DNA of 46,960 nucleotides, taken from the NCBI GenBank assembly GCA_944321735.1, contig CALUMK010000020.1, positions 1 to 46,960 of the forward strand. The letters run 5' to 3'. Shown here piece after piece: positions 16,715 through 25,654 of the stretch. The notes under the pieces are model-generated. The model did no database searches, was not told the DNA's origin, and worked only from the letters and a program-made list of their open reading frames with translations. The stretch is from an uncultured Bacteroidales bacterium (GTDB lineage: Bacteria; Bacteroidota; Bacteroidia; Bacteroidales; P3). Position 1 is the first letter of the stretch, and the number at the start of each line of letters is the position of its first letter. A program made the translations under genes and the position numbers.

Positions 16715-17614
16715 GTGAACGAAACAGTCATTTTTTCCGTTGTGCTTTTGGCCGTTTTAGGATTGGTGCTGGCGCTGATCCTTTATTTGGTGGCCCAAAA
16801 ATTCAAGGTTGAAGAAGATCCCCGTATCGATCTGGTTGCCGAAGCCCTTCCGGGTGCCAACTGCGGTGCTTGCGGAAAAGCAGGATGCCGCGACATGGCC
16901 GAGCAAATCGTCAAGGATCCTTCTTATACCGGATGCCCTGTCTGCAACGCCGACAACATCGCCAAGATTGCAGAAATCCTAGGACGGGTACCCGAAGAAA
17001 AAGAACCCTGCATCGCTGTGGTACGCTGCAAGGGCGGGAAAATCAATTCCCCAGCCAAAGTCCAGTTCGAAGGCCTGCAAAGCTGCAGTTTCGCCAATAG
17101 CCTCTTCACAACCGAAGGCGGCTGCCCGTTCGGATGCCTGGGCTGCGGAGATTGCACCAAAGCTTGTACGTTCGATGCCATCCATATGAATCCGGAAACC
17201 GGTCTTCCGGAAGTGGATCCGGATAAATGTACTGCCTGCGGCGCCTGTGCCAAAGCCTGCCCGAGAGGCATCATCGAAATCCGCAAGAAAAGAGAGGCTA
17301 CCGGCCGTGTATATGTCGGCTGCATGAACAAGCAAAAAGGGGTATATTCGACCAAGGTCTGCAAGATTTCCTGCATCGGCTGCGGCAAATGCGTCAAGGT
17401 CTGCCCGCAAAACGCGATTACCTTGGCCAACAACCTGGCCTACGTCAACGACGACCTCTGCATCGCTTGCCAGAAGTGCGTGGAGGCTTGCCCGACCAAA
17501 GCCATGACCATCATGCCGCTCAGCAAGAAACTGCCCGAAACGCCCAAGGCCGAACCGGCAAGCGCTCCGGCAGCCGCTACCGAACCCATGCAAAAAGCAG
17601 AAGCGCAAGCTTGA
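16715..17614 (+). CDS. rnfB: Rnf complex subunit B (ferredoxin-type)
   Basis: A 299-residue RnfB starting with GTG. One N-terminal membrane helix (VILSVVLLAVLGLVLALILYL-like) is followed by the cluster motif NCGACGKAGC. Four further 4Fe-4S type motifs follow (CLGCGDCTKAC, CTACGACAKACP, CIGCGKCVKVCP, CIACQKCVEACP). The Ala/Pro-rich tail is unstructured. RnfB is the ferredoxin-side electron entry of the Na+/H+-translocating ferredoxin:NAD+ oxidoreductase in the inner membrane. It is the first gene of rnfBCDGEA, the order usual in Bacteroidota. Confidence 0.95.
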   Translation: MNETVIFSVVLLAVLGLVLALILYLVAQKFKVEEDPRIDLVAEALPGANCGACGKAGCRDMAEQIVKDPSYTGCPVCNADNIAKIAEILGRVPEEKEPCIAVVRCKGGKINSPAKVQFEGLQSCSFANSLFTTEGGCPFGCLGCGDCTKACTFDAIHMNPETGLPEVDPDKCTACGACAKACPRGIIEIRKKREATGRVYVGCMNKQKGVYSTKVCKISCIGCGKCVKVCPQNAITLANNLAYVNDDLCIACQKCVEACPTKAMTIMPLSKKLPETPKAEPASAPAAATEPMQKAEAQA

Positions 17615-17641
17615 TTCCATTTCTAACGGTAAAAAGACAAA

Positions 17642-18982
17642 ATGAATATGAAAACATTCAATATAGGCGGGGTTCATCCCAACGACAGCAAGCTCAATGC
17701 CGATGCGCCGATGCAGGAGTTGCCGATTCCCAAGCAAGTCTGCGTCATGGTCAGCCAGCACCTGGGAGCCCCATCCCAGCCTATTGTCAAAAAAGGGGAC
17801 AAAGTAAAAGTAGGTACCGTCCTGACCTCCAACGACGCGTTCTTAAGCGCCGTGGTCCACTCCCCTGTCAGCGGGACCGTCAACAAAATCGCCGATGTCA
17901 TCGACGCTTCCCTCTATCCGAAACCGGCCATCTTCATCGATGTGGAAGGGGACGAATGGGAAGAAAGCATTGACCGGAGCCCGGAAATCAAACGCGAAAT
18001 CAGCTTGGAAGGCCCGGAAATCATCCAAAAGATAAAAGAAATGGGTATTGTCGGCATGGGGGGAGCCTGTTTCCCGACCCATGTAAAACTGATGCCGCCC
18101 AAGGATGCCAAGGCCGAATATCTCTTGCTCAACGGGGTGGAATGCGAGCCCTACCTGACCTGCGACTACCGCCTGATGCTGGATCACGCCGAAGAAATCA
18201 TGATAGGCGCCCAGATTCTGATGAAGGCCCTGAATGTTTCCCAAGCCATCGTAGGCATCGAAGCCAACAAGCCCAAGGCTATCGCCCACATGAGCGAAAT
18301 GGCAAAGAAATTTCCGGGTATCAGCGTGCAAGCCTTGAAGATGAAATACCCGCAAGGAGCCGAAAAGCAACTGATTAAAGCCTTGACCGGACGTGCTGTC
18401 CCCTCCGGCAAATTGCCTATCAACGTAGGTTGCGTGGTAGACAATGTAGCCACTTGCTACGCGGTTTACCAAGCCGTGCAGAAGAACATGCCGCTTGTAC
18501 AGAGAATCGTCACGGTGACCGGTCCCTGTGTCCCCCAGCCGACCAACTTCCTGGCTCGCCTCGGGACTCCGGTGTCCGCTTTCCTCGAAGCCATAGGCGG
18601 CGTACCGGAGGATACCGGCAAAGTGATTTCCGGCGGTCCTATGATGGGCAAGGCCTTGGCCAATACCGAAGTCAGCTCCGTGAAAGGGATGTCGGGCATC
18701 CTGGTATTGCCCGAAAAGCAAGCCCACCGCAACACGGTATATCCCTGCATCCGCTGCGGCAAATGCGTAGATGCCTGCCCGATGGGGCTGGAACCCTATC
18801 TGATTGCCTCCACTAGCCTGGCCAAAGCTTTCGACTTGACGGAAAAAGCCAGAGTGATGGACTGCATCGAATGCGGTTGCTGCCATTTCACCTGCCCGTC
18901 CAATCGTCCGCTATTGGATGCCATCAAGTTAGGCAAGTCCACCGTTGGCAAAATCATCCGTGCAAGAAACGCAAAGAATTAA
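17642..18982 (+). CDS. rnfC: Rnf complex subunit C (NAD(H)-binding)
   Basis: A 446-residue RnfC, the peripheral subunit holding FMN and the NAD(H) site, related to complex I 51-kDa subunit. GMGGACFPTHVKL (near 139-151) belongs to the nucleotide-binding fold. Two 4Fe-4S motifs near the C-terminus read CIRCGKCVDACP and CIECGCCHFTCP. It lies 27 bases after rnfB. Confidence 0.96.
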   Translation: MNMKTFNIGGVHPNDSKLNADAPMQELPIPKQVCVMVSQHLGAPSQPIVKKGDKVKVGTVLTSNDAFLSAVVHSPVSGTVNKIADVIDASLYPKPAIFIDVEGDEWEESIDRSPEIKREISLEGPEIIQKIKEMGIVGMGGACFPTHVKLMPPKDAKAEYLLLNGVECEPYLTCDYRLMLDHAEEIMIGAQILMKALNVSQAIVGIEANKPKAIAHMSEMAKKFPGISVQALKMKYPQGAEKQLIKALTGRAVPSGKLPINVGCVVDNVATCYAVYQAVQKNMPLVQRIVTVTGPCVPQPTNFLARLGTPVSAFLEAIGGVPEDTGKVISGGPMMGKALANTEVSSVKGMSGILVLPEKQAHRNTVYPCIRCGKCVDACPMGLEPYLIASTSLAKAFDLTEKARVMDCIECGCCHFTCPSNRPLLDAIKLGKSTVGKIIRARNAKN

Positions 18983-19004
18983 GAACCTTTAGAATTTAAG
19001 CGAT

Positions 19005-20009
19005 ATGGCTGAAAATACGAAATGGGTAGTATCGGGCGCCCCCCATATACACGGCTCCGATTCCGTTACCAAAATCATGTGGGGCGTGGTCATTGCCTTG
19101 ATTCCCGCATTCCTTGTCAGTGTCTATTTCTTCGGGCTGCAAGCCTTGGTGCTGACGTTGGTCACCGTGGCTTCCTGCCTTTTGTTCGAGTTTCTAATCA
19201 ATAAGTTCTTTTTCAAAAGACCTTGCTGCTTAGGAGACGGTTCAGCGATGATTACCGGTCTGCTGCTGGCTCTGAACCTGCCGTCGAACCTGCCGTTATG
19301 GATGGCTATCGTAGGTTCTTTGGTTGCTATCGGCGTGGCCAAATGGGCATACGGCGGATTGGGATCGAATCCTTTCAATCCGGCCTTGGTAGGACGTGTG
19401 TTCCTGCTGATTTCCTTCCCGGTGGCCATGACTACCTGGCCGCTGCCGCACGCCCTGTTCGGCGGAAGCACGGTTACCGATGCCATTACCGGCCCGACGC
19501 CTCTGGCTATCGCCAAGGAAGCGCTCAAGACCGGACAGACACCGGAGCAAATCATGAGCGAACTGCCCGCCTATTCCGATATGCTGTTCGGGAACATGGC
19601 CGGTTCGATGGGTGAAATTTCCGCGATTGCTATCCTTTTAGGCGGTATCTTCATGCTTTGCCGCCGAATCATCACCTGGCATATTCCGGTCGCTTTCTTG
19701 GGAAGCGCTTTCATCTTTGCCGGAATCCTCTGGTTAGCCGACCCGACCCAGTTCATGGATCCGGTGTTCCACCTGCTGACGGGCGGTATCATGCTCGGCG
19801 CCATCTTCATGGCTACCGATATGGTGACATCGCCTATGACCAACAAAGGAAAACTGATTTTCGGTGTCGGTTGCGGCGTATTGACCATTCTGATCCGTAC
19901 TTTCGGCGCGTACCCGGAAGGAGTTTCGTTCGCCATCCTGATCATGAACGCCTTTGTTCCTCTGATCAACCGTGGCTGCACACCCAAACGCTTTGCCAAC
20001 GCAAAATAA
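19005..20009 (+). CDS. rnfD: Rnf complex subunit D (flavinylated membrane subunit)
   Basis: A 334-residue multi-span membrane protein homologous to NqrB. The segment DAITGPTPLA (159-168) lines up with the family flavinylation motif, making Thr165 the probable covalent FMN site. About eight to ten hydrophobic segments are visible. The FMN transferase ApbE is not encoded in this window. Confidence 0.95.
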   Translation: MAENTKWVVSGAPHIHGSDSVTKIMWGVVIALIPAFLVSVYFFGLQALVLTLVTVASCLLFEFLINKFFFKRPCCLGDGSAMITGLLLALNLPSNLPLWMAIVGSLVAIGVAKWAYGGLGSNPFNPALVGRVFLLISFPVAMTTWPLPHALFGGSTVTDAITGPTPLAIAKEALKTGQTPEQIMSELPAYSDMLFGNMAGSMGEISAIAILLGGIFMLCRRIITWHIPVAFLGSAFIFAGILWLADPTQFMDPVFHLLTGGIMLGAIFMATDMVTSPMTNKGKLIFGVGCGVLTILIRTFGAYPEGVSFAILIMNAFVPLINRGCTPKRFANAK

Positions 20010-20018
20010 CCTGCCGTT

Positions 20019-20591
20019 ATGAAAAAGAAAGAATCGACATTAAAAAACATGATACTCAGCACGGCTCTGATTGCCGGCATCTCCGGGCTTGCCTTGGGAT
20101 TCGTCTATAACATCACCGAACCCAAAATCAGCGCGGCCAAGAAAGCCAAGGAAGAGCTGGCTATCAAAAACGTATTACCCGATTTTGAACGCAAAGAAGA
20201 CGGGAAAATCCTGATGAAAGGCGAAAAAGATTCCATCTCCTACTCTGCGGCTTTCAATGGAGACCAGCTGGTGGGAATCGCGGTCAATACCTATTCGATG
20301 AATGGTTTTTCCGGTGAAATCGGCCTGATGGTCGGAATCCTGCCCGATGGAACCATGAACAAGGTTTCCGTCCTGCTTTGCAATGAAACCCCTGGTCTGG
20401 GTACGAAAATGACCGACCCGGGTTTCTATACCCAATTTGAAGGCAAAAATCCGGCTTCGTTCAACTTCAAAGTGAAGAAAGACGGCGGCGATGTGGATGC
20501 CATCACATCGGCCACGATCAGCTCGCGCGCATACTGCGATGCCTTGGATCGGGCTTTCAGAGTATTTAACCAAATCGTATCCACCAAATAA
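20019..20591 (+). CDS. rnfG: Rnf complex subunit G (flavinylated)
   Basis: A 190-residue protein with one N-terminal membrane helix and a periplasmic FMN-binding domain. The flavinylation motif is DAITSATISSR, giving Thr166 as the likely FMN attachment point. It lies 9 bases after rnfD. It receives electrons within the membrane part of the complex, by analogy with NqrC. Confidence 0.95.
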   Translation: MKKKESTLKNMILSTALIAGISGLALGFVYNITEPKISAAKKAKEELAIKNVLPDFERKEDGKILMKGEKDSISYSAAFNGDQLVGIAVNTYSMNGFSGEIGLMVGILPDGTMNKVSVLLCNETPGLGTKMTDPGFYTQFEGKNPASFNFKVKKDGGDVDAITSATISSRAYCDALDRAFRVFNQIVSTK

Positions 20592-20602
20592 ATCCGATTG
20601 AC

Positions 20603-21202
20603 ATGAGTGCAAAAATTAATCAATGGCAGAATTTCAGTAAGGGATTGCTCAAGGAAAGCCCTACTTTTTCCTTGATTTTGGGGATGTGCCCTACCTTGGC
20701 TGTGACCTCCTCGGCACAGAACGGATTGGGGATGGGTTTGGCTACCACCTTTGTACTGACGCTTTCCAACGCGCTTATCTCGATGCTCAAATCCCAAATT
20801 CCCGATAAGGTCCGTATCCCGTGCTTCATCGTGGTAATCGCGGCTTTCACGACCATCGTGGATTTGCTGATTCAAGGCTATGTTCCCGCTTTGGCTGCCA
20901 GCTTGGGCGTATTCATTCCCCTGATTGTAGTGAACTGCATCGTATTAGGTCGTGCTGAAGCTTTCGCCTCGAAAAACGGAGTCGGTTCTTCTATCGTGGA
21001 CGGGCTCGGCATGGGGCTCGGGTTCACGATTGCGTTGACCATCCTCGGGATGATCCGCGAAGCCTTGGGTGCCGGATCGTTCTTCGGCAACAAGTTCATC
21101 GACGGGGACGGTATCATCGTCTTCATCCTGGCTCCGGGCGCTTTCATGGTCCTTGGTTTCCTGATTGCGCTGATTCACTATGTATCGGGTAAGAAACACT
21201 AA
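20603..21202 (+). CDS. rnfE: Rnf complex subunit E
   Basis: A 199-residue six-helix membrane protein homologous to NqrD. It contains the NPTFSLILGMCPTLAVT-like Cys region (PTFSLILGMCPTLAVTSS) and, after it, PLIVVNCIVLGRAEAFAS, which hold the cysteines for the intramembrane iron centre shared with RnfA. It lies 11 bases after rnfG. Confidence 0.95.
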   Translation: MSAKINQWQNFSKGLLKESPTFSLILGMCPTLAVTSSAQNGLGMGLATTFVLTLSNALISMLKSQIPDKVRIPCFIVVIAAFTTIVDLLIQGYVPALAASLGVFIPLIVVNCIVLGRAEAFASKNGVGSSIVDGLGMGLGFTIALTILGMIREALGAGSFFGNKFIDGDGIIVFILAPGAFMVLGFLIALIHYVSGKKH

Positions 21203-21229
21203 TTTCCCTAAAGCTAAAAAACAAACGTC

Positions 21230-21805
21230 ATGGAATATATTCTTCTTATCATAAGCACGATATTGGTCAACAATATCGTTTTTGCCCAGACCTTGGGGAT
21301 TTGCCCTTTCTTAGGGGTGTCCAGCAAGATTTCCTCGTCGGTCGGGATGGGGGCCGCGGTAGTCTTCGTCATCACGATTGCTACCTTGATTACCTTCTTG
21401 ATCAATCAATACATCCTGGTGCCTCTGCATCTGGATGCTTTCCTGCAGACCTTGGTATTCATCCTGGTTATCGCTGCCTTGGTACAGATGGTGGAAATCA
21501 TCTTGAAGAAAGTGAGCCCTTCGCTGTACTCGGCTTTAGGTATCTTCCTGCCGTTGATTACGACGAACTGCGCCGTGTTAGGTGTGGCTCTGTTGGTCAT
21601 CCAAAAGGAATACAATCTGCTGGAGAGCGTAGTTTATGGATTCGGTACCGCTGTCGGCTTCGGCTTCGCCCTGGTCATCATGGCCGGCATCCGCGAACAG
21701 CTGGAACTGGCTTCTGTGCCTAAAGGAATGAAAGGCAACCCGATTACCTTGGTGACAGCCGGTATCCTGGCGCTGGCTTTCATGGGCTTCGCCAACTTGG
21801 TATAA
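21230..21805 (+). CDS. rnfA: Rnf complex subunit A
   Basis: A 191-residue six-helix membrane protein homologous to NqrE and paralogous to RnfE with inverted topology. FAQTLGICPFLGVS and LITTNCAVLGVALL carry the two iron-ligand cysteines. It is the last gene of the Rnf operon and is followed by a hairpin near 21,905. Confidence 0.96.
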   Translation: MEYILLIISTILVNNIVFAQTLGICPFLGVSSKISSSVGMGAAVVFVITIATLITFLINQYILVPLHLDAFLQTLVFILVIAALVQMVEIILKKVSPSLYSALGIFLPLITTNCAVLGVALLVIQKEYNLLESVVYGFGTAVGFGFALVIMAGIREQLELASVPKGMKGNPITLVTAGILALAFMGFANLV

Positions 21806-21904
21806 AACATACGCGATAGAGGGTCTTGCGCACCTGCGGCATACTACCCTTATCCTCAATTTTCAGATTAGAATAAAAGAAACAAACCTCGCTGAAAAAA
21901 GCGC

Positions 21905-21944
21905 AGGGCGGGTCGAAAAATTTCCGGTCCGCCCTCTAGCTTTT
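21905..21944 (+). terminator. Terminator after rnfA
   Basis: AGGGCGG (21,905-911) pairs with CCGCCCT (929-935) around a 17-base loop, followed by CTAGCTTTT. It separates rnf from the carbamate kinase gene, whose ATG lies 35 bases on. Confidence 0.6.
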
Positions 21945-21978
21945 AATTGACAGGGAATAAACTTTAATCAATACACAA

Positions 21979-22917
21979 ATGAAGACAGCTGTAGTCGCCT
22001 TAGGAGGAAACGCCTTGCTCCGCAGCGGGCAAAAAGGGACTTTCTCCGAACAGATGCAAAACGTGACCACGACCTGCCAAGCTTTGGTAAAACTGATCCA
22101 ACAAGGATATTCCATCTGCATCGGTCATGGGAACGGCCCTCAGGTAGGCAACGTAATGTTGCAGCATGAAGCCGGGAAGAAGGAATTCGGACTGCCTGCC
22201 ATGCCGATGGATTTCTGCGTTGCCGAGACCCAAGGTTCGATCGGATACCTGATCGAGCTCTGCCTGTACAACGAATTGCACAAAGCCGGATTGACCAAGG
22301 ATGTGATTTGCCTCTTGACCCAAGTGAGGGTGGACAAGAACGACCCGGCATTCCAAAAACCGACAAAGCCGGTAGGACCTTACTACACTAAGGAAGAAGC
22401 TGACAAATACGCGGCTGAAACCGGAGCCATCTTCAAGGAAGACCCCAAGGGCAACGGCTGGCGGAAAGTAGTCCCCTCTCCCACCCCGATTGAGATAAAC
22501 CATGTCGGAACGATTCTCCGCGCTTTGGTCAACGACAATATCGTCATCACGGTAGGGGGCGGCGGAATCCCGGTAGTAGAGGAGGAAGGAATGTATCATG
22601 GCGTGGAGGCCGTTATCGACAAGGACTTGGCTTCCGCCTTGCTGGCATCGCGCATCGGGGCTCACTCGTTCTTCATCCTCACCGACGTGCCCAATGTCTG
22701 CATCCGTTTCCGCAAGCCGGACGAAAAGAAGCTGGAGCAAATCACGGTAGCAGAAGCTAAAAAATACCTGGCCGACGGGGAATTCGCCGAAGGCTCGATG
22801 GCTCCCAAAATCCGGGCAGCGCTCTTCTTCCTGGAACATGGCGGCCACGAATGCATCATCACCGAAGCCGGGATGCTGGGACAAGACCATGCCGGTACCC
22901 GAATTGTAAAGGAATAG
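21979..22917 (+). CDS. arcC: Carbamate kinase
   Basis: A 312-residue amino-acid-kinase-fold enzyme. It begins VVALGGNALL and carries GHGNGPQVGNV, VGGGGIPVV and VIDKDLASALLA, all typical of carbamate kinase. It makes ATP from carbamoyl phosphate and ADP when arginine or citrulline is broken down. It lies 21 bases upstream of an ornithine carbamoyltransferase gene, with which it must be cotranscribed. No arginine deiminase gene is nearby, so the source of citrulline is encoded elsewhere or differs. Confidence 0.95.
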   Translation: MKTAVVALGGNALLRSGQKGTFSEQMQNVTTTCQALVKLIQQGYSICIGHGNGPQVGNVMLQHEAGKKEFGLPAMPMDFCVAETQGSIGYLIELCLYNELHKAGLTKDVICLLTQVRVDKNDPAFQKPTKPVGPYYTKEEADKYAAETGAIFKEDPKGNGWRKVVPSPTPIEINHVGTILRALVNDNIVITVGGGGIPVVEEEGMYHGVEAVIDKDLASALLASRIGAHSFFILTDVPNVCIRFRKPDEKKLEQITVAEAKKYLADGEFAEGSMAPKIRAALFFLEHGGHECIITEAGMLGQDHAGTRIVKE

Positions 22918-22938
22918 TTAACATAAAACTCAATAACA

Positions 22939-23937
22939 ATGGCTTTTAACTTGAAAAACCGGAGTTTCTTGAAACTCCTTGATTTCACCCCGAAAGAAAT
23001 CCAGTACATGTTGGACTTGGCTAAACAGCTGAAAGCTGCCAAATACGCCGGCACCGAACAGCCCATGCTGAAAGGCAAGAACATCGTGCTGTTGTTCGAA
23101 AAAGACTCGACCCGTACCCGTTGCTCCTTTGAAACCGCTGCACACGACCAAGGCGCGCATGTAACCTACTTGGGACCTTCCGGTTCGCAGATGGGCAAAA
23201 AAGAATCCATGAAGGACACCGCCCGCGTATTGGGCCGTATCTACGATGGTATCGAATACCGCGGTTTTGACCAAAGCATCGTGGAAAGCCTAGCTGAATA
23301 TGCCGGCGTACCTGTATGGAACGGTCTGACCAACGAATTCCACCCGACCCAGATTCTGGCCGACTTCCTTACCATGATGGAACACAGCGACAAACCGCTG
23401 CACCAGATGAGCTTTGCATACCTCGGAGATGCCCGTTACAATATGGGGAACTCCTTGATGGTAGGTGCTGCCAAGATGGGCATGGACTTCCGCGCCGTGG
23501 CTCCGAAAGAATACTGGCCCAATGAAAAGCTGGTGGAAGAATGCCGCAAGATCGCTGCCGAAACCGGTGCCAAGATTACCTTGACGGAAAATGTGGAAGA
23601 AGGCGTGAAAGGTGTTGACTTCCTCTATACCGACGTATGGGTATCGATGGGCGAACCGATGGAAGCCTGGGGCGAACGTATCAAGGCCTTGAAGCCCTAC
23701 CAGGTGAACATGGACGTTATCAAGAAGACCGGCAACCCGCACGTGAAATTCCTGCACTGCCTGCCGGCTTTCCATAACTTGGAAACGACCATCGGCCGTG
23801 AAGTATATGAAAAATACGGCATGAACGGCTTGGAAGTAACCGAAGACGTATTCGAATCCAAGCACAGCATCGTATTCGATGAAGCCGAAAACCGTCTGCA
23901 TACGATCAAGGCGGTGATGGTTGCCACCTTGGCCTAG
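22939..23937 (+). CDS. arcB: Ornithine carbamoyltransferase (probably catabolic)
   Basis: A 332-residue OTCase. The carbamoyl-phosphate loop [12 protein letters not shown] is at 54-65, with [12 protein letters not shown] and the ornithine-side HCLPAFHN downstream. The [15 protein letters not shown] start and the 332-residue length match ArcB/ArgF rather than the N-acetyl- or N-succinylornithine enzymes of Bacteroides. Pairing with carbamate kinase suggests citrulline phosphorolysis for ATP; an anabolic role cannot be excluded. A strong terminator follows. Confidence 0.93.
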   Translation: MAFNLKNRSFLKLLDFTPKEIQYMLDLAKQLKAAKYAGTEQPMLKGKNIVLLFEKDSTRTRCSFETAAHDQGAHVTYLGPSGSQMGKKESMKDTARVLGRIYDGIEYRGFDQSIVESLAEYAGVPVWNGLTNEFHPTQILADFLTMMEHSDKPLHQMSFAYLGDARYNMGNSLMVGAAKMGMDFRAVAPKEYWPNEKLVEECRKIAAETGAKITLTENVEEGVKGVDFLYTDVWVSMGEPMEAWGERIKALKPYQVNMDVIKKTGNPHVKFLHCLPAFHNLETTIGREVYEKYGMNGLEVTEDVFESKHSIVFDEAENRLHTIKAVMVATLA

Positions 23938-23962
23938 TCATCATACGCTATCTGAATACACA

Positions 23963-24005
23963 AAGAGACCCTGCCAGAAAATTTTCCGACAGGGTCTCTT
24001 CGTTT
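23963..24005 (+). terminator. Intrinsic terminator after arcB
   Basis: AAGAGACCCTG (23,963-973) pairs with CAGGGTCTCTT (990-24,000), 11 bp, followed by CGTTT. The minus-strand copy could also stop yggS transcription. Confidence 0.75.
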
Positions 24006-24081
24006 CAATGAAAAACCTCTAAACGGGGCTGCGCGACAAGAACGGCTTACCGCCACCCAACCGCGTTTCAGCAAACCAAAG

Positions 24082-24771
24082 TCATACAAGATCTTCGAGC
24101 TTCAAGGAATAATCCCTCGGACCGAAAATCGAACTGCCAATCCGTACCAGCGTACTGCCCTCCTCCATCGCAATCTGATAGTCTTCCGACATTCCCATCG
24201 AGATTTCCTTGAAATGCTCCGCTCCAGAAAAATATCGGGATTTCAAATAATCGAACTCCTTATGCAGCCCCACGAATTCGGACCGGACTTGGACCCTATC
24301 ATTCGTAAAAGTCGCCATTCCCATTACCCCGTCGATACGGACATTCTTCAAATCGGCAAAAGCCTCTGAATCGAGCATCCGCTCCGCCTCCTCGCGCAAA
24401 AAGCCGAACTTGGTTTCTTCCTGAGCGATATGGAATTGCAACAAGCACGGAATAACCCGCTGGCTCTTAGCCGCCATTTTATCCACTTCCTGCAAAAGCG
24501 CAAAACTGTCGATGCTGTGAATCAACGTAACAAAGGGAGCGATGTATTTGATTTTATTGCTCTGCAGATGCCCGATGAAATGCCATTCTATGTCCGAAGG
24601 CAATTCCGGATGCTTGGCTTTCATTTCCTGAGCTTTGTTCTCCCCGAAAATACGCTGTCCCCAATCGTATACCGACCGAATGTCACTGACCGGCTTGTAC
24701 TTGGAGACCGCCACCAAGCGGACTCCCGGCTTCAAAGCCTGCAAGATCCTTTCATAATTTTCTTTCACCAT
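24082..24771 (-). CDS. yggS: YggS-family pyridoxal phosphate homeostasis protein
   Basis: A 229-residue single-domain PLP-binding TIM-barrel protein (PLPBP/YggS/PROSC). The PLP lysine is Lys24 in LVAVSKYKP. GENKAQEM, EWHFIGHLQSNKIK and LHSIDS-type (LIHSIDS) segments are family hallmarks, and GMSEDYQIAMEEGSTLVRIGSSIFG near the C-terminus binds the phosphate. It buffers free PLP; no enzyme activity is known for the family. It is last in the ruvX-to-yggS minus-strand block, 68 bases after the RibF-like gene. Confidence 0.94.
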   Translation of the reverse strand: MVKENYERILQALKPGVRLVAVSKYKPVSDIRSVYDWGQRIFGENKAQEMKAKHPELPSDIEWHFIGHLQSNKIKYIAPFVTLIHSIDSFALLQEVDKMAAKSQRVIPCLLQFHIAQEETKFGFLREEAERMLDSEAFADLKNVRIDGVMGMATFTNDRVQVRSEFVGLHKEFDYLKSRYFSGAEHFKEISMGMSEDYQIAMEEGSTLVRIGSSIFGPRDYSLKLEDLV

Positions 24772-24839
24772 GACTATTGCTATTTATATCAGGTTGGAAT
24801 CTCCTGTACATTGAAATCTTTCCCTGCATCCAAGCCCCA

Positions 24840-25643
24840 TCATCCAAGTTTTCCGCGTACATCCACCTCTTTAATGAATTCAACTTTCAGGGCATCGCCT
24901 TCTTTTAACACTTTCAGGTCGGGAAAAGAGATGGTATCCACGCATTCGCATACCGTAAAATTGAAATTATCGCCTTTCTTGACCTTGACCAAGCAAGAAG
25001 AACTGGCCGGAATCAATTTATGAGAATCCTCCGGAACAAAAACATTCTCGCGCAAATGTCCTCTGACCCCATAATTGTAGCCCAGCAACTCATTGGCCAT
25101 CGCAATATGCCCCGACATCAAAAGATTCCGAATCCGAGTCGAACTCAAATGCTGATGATGAAACAATTGCTCCGGGAACCTATCCACTTCAAAACCGTAT
25201 TTACGACCATATTCCAGCATCTGGTCGTAACTTCCCTTGCGGTCATGACCGAAATTATGATTATACCCCACAACCATCCTCTTCACGCCCAATGTTCCTA
25301 CCAAAATCTTTTCGATAAAATCCGAATAGGGCATTTGAGAAAAATTTTCGTCAAAACGCAATATCAGAACCCTCCCCAAGCCCGTCTTCGCCAGCAATGC
25401 CACTTTCTCCTCGTCGGTCGACAACAAGCGGAAACGATGGTCGTAGGCATCGTCCGAATGCAGAACCATCCGTGGATGGGGACTGAACGTTATCAGGACG
25501 CTTTCCCCTTCATCCACATCCGCATAATGGTTCAACAGGCTTATAACAGCCCTGTGAGCAACATGGACACCGTCAAACGAACCAACGGTAATGACTGGAT
25601 TATGAACCGGCTTCCAATTCTCAAGCCCCCAGATTACTTCCAT
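24840..25643 (-). CDS. RibF-like FMN adenylyltransferase lacking the flavokinase motif
   Basis: A 267-residue relative of bifunctional RibF. The N-terminal nucleotidyltransferase domain is clear: GSFDGVHVAH (21-30; usual GNFDGVHxGH), TFSPHPR, VGYNHNFGHDRKG and the ISSTRIR-like LSSTRIRNLLMSGHIAMANELLG. After that, a true RibF should show GRxxGFPTAN. Here the segment reads NYGVRGHLRENVFVPEDSHK, and the remaining ~80 residues keep only a weak beta-barrel pattern. It probably cannot phosphorylate riboflavin. It may be an FAD synthetase only, or a paralogue of unknown use. The start ATG at 25,643 lies 11 bases past the barrel-gene stop. Confidence 0.7.
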   Translation of the reverse strand: MEVIWGLENWKPVHNPVITVGSFDGVHVAHRAVISLLNHYADVDEGESVLITFSPHPRMVLHSDDAYDHRFRLLSTDEEKVALLAKTGLGRVLILRFDENFSQMPYSDFIEKILVGTLGVKRMVVGYNHNFGHDRKGSYDQMLEYGRKYGFEVDRFPEQLFHHQHLSSTRIRNLLMSGHIAMANELLGYNYGVRGHLRENVFVPEDSHKLIPASSSCLVKVKKGDNFNFTVCECVDTISFPDLKVLKEGDALKVEFIKEVDVRGKLG

Positions 25644-25654
25644 GTCCAATCAAA

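Noticed and set aside
17843-18886. A 347-codon antisense frame under rnfC (and similar ones under rnfB and pyrB)
   Set aside because: Shadow frames of well-supported genes; no motifs, and no promoter on that strand.
22939-23937. N-acetyl- or N-succinylornithine carbamoyltransferase as found in Bacteroides
   Set aside because: The length, N-terminus and HCLPAFHN motif fit a normal ornithine carbamoyltransferase, and it is paired with carbamate kinase.
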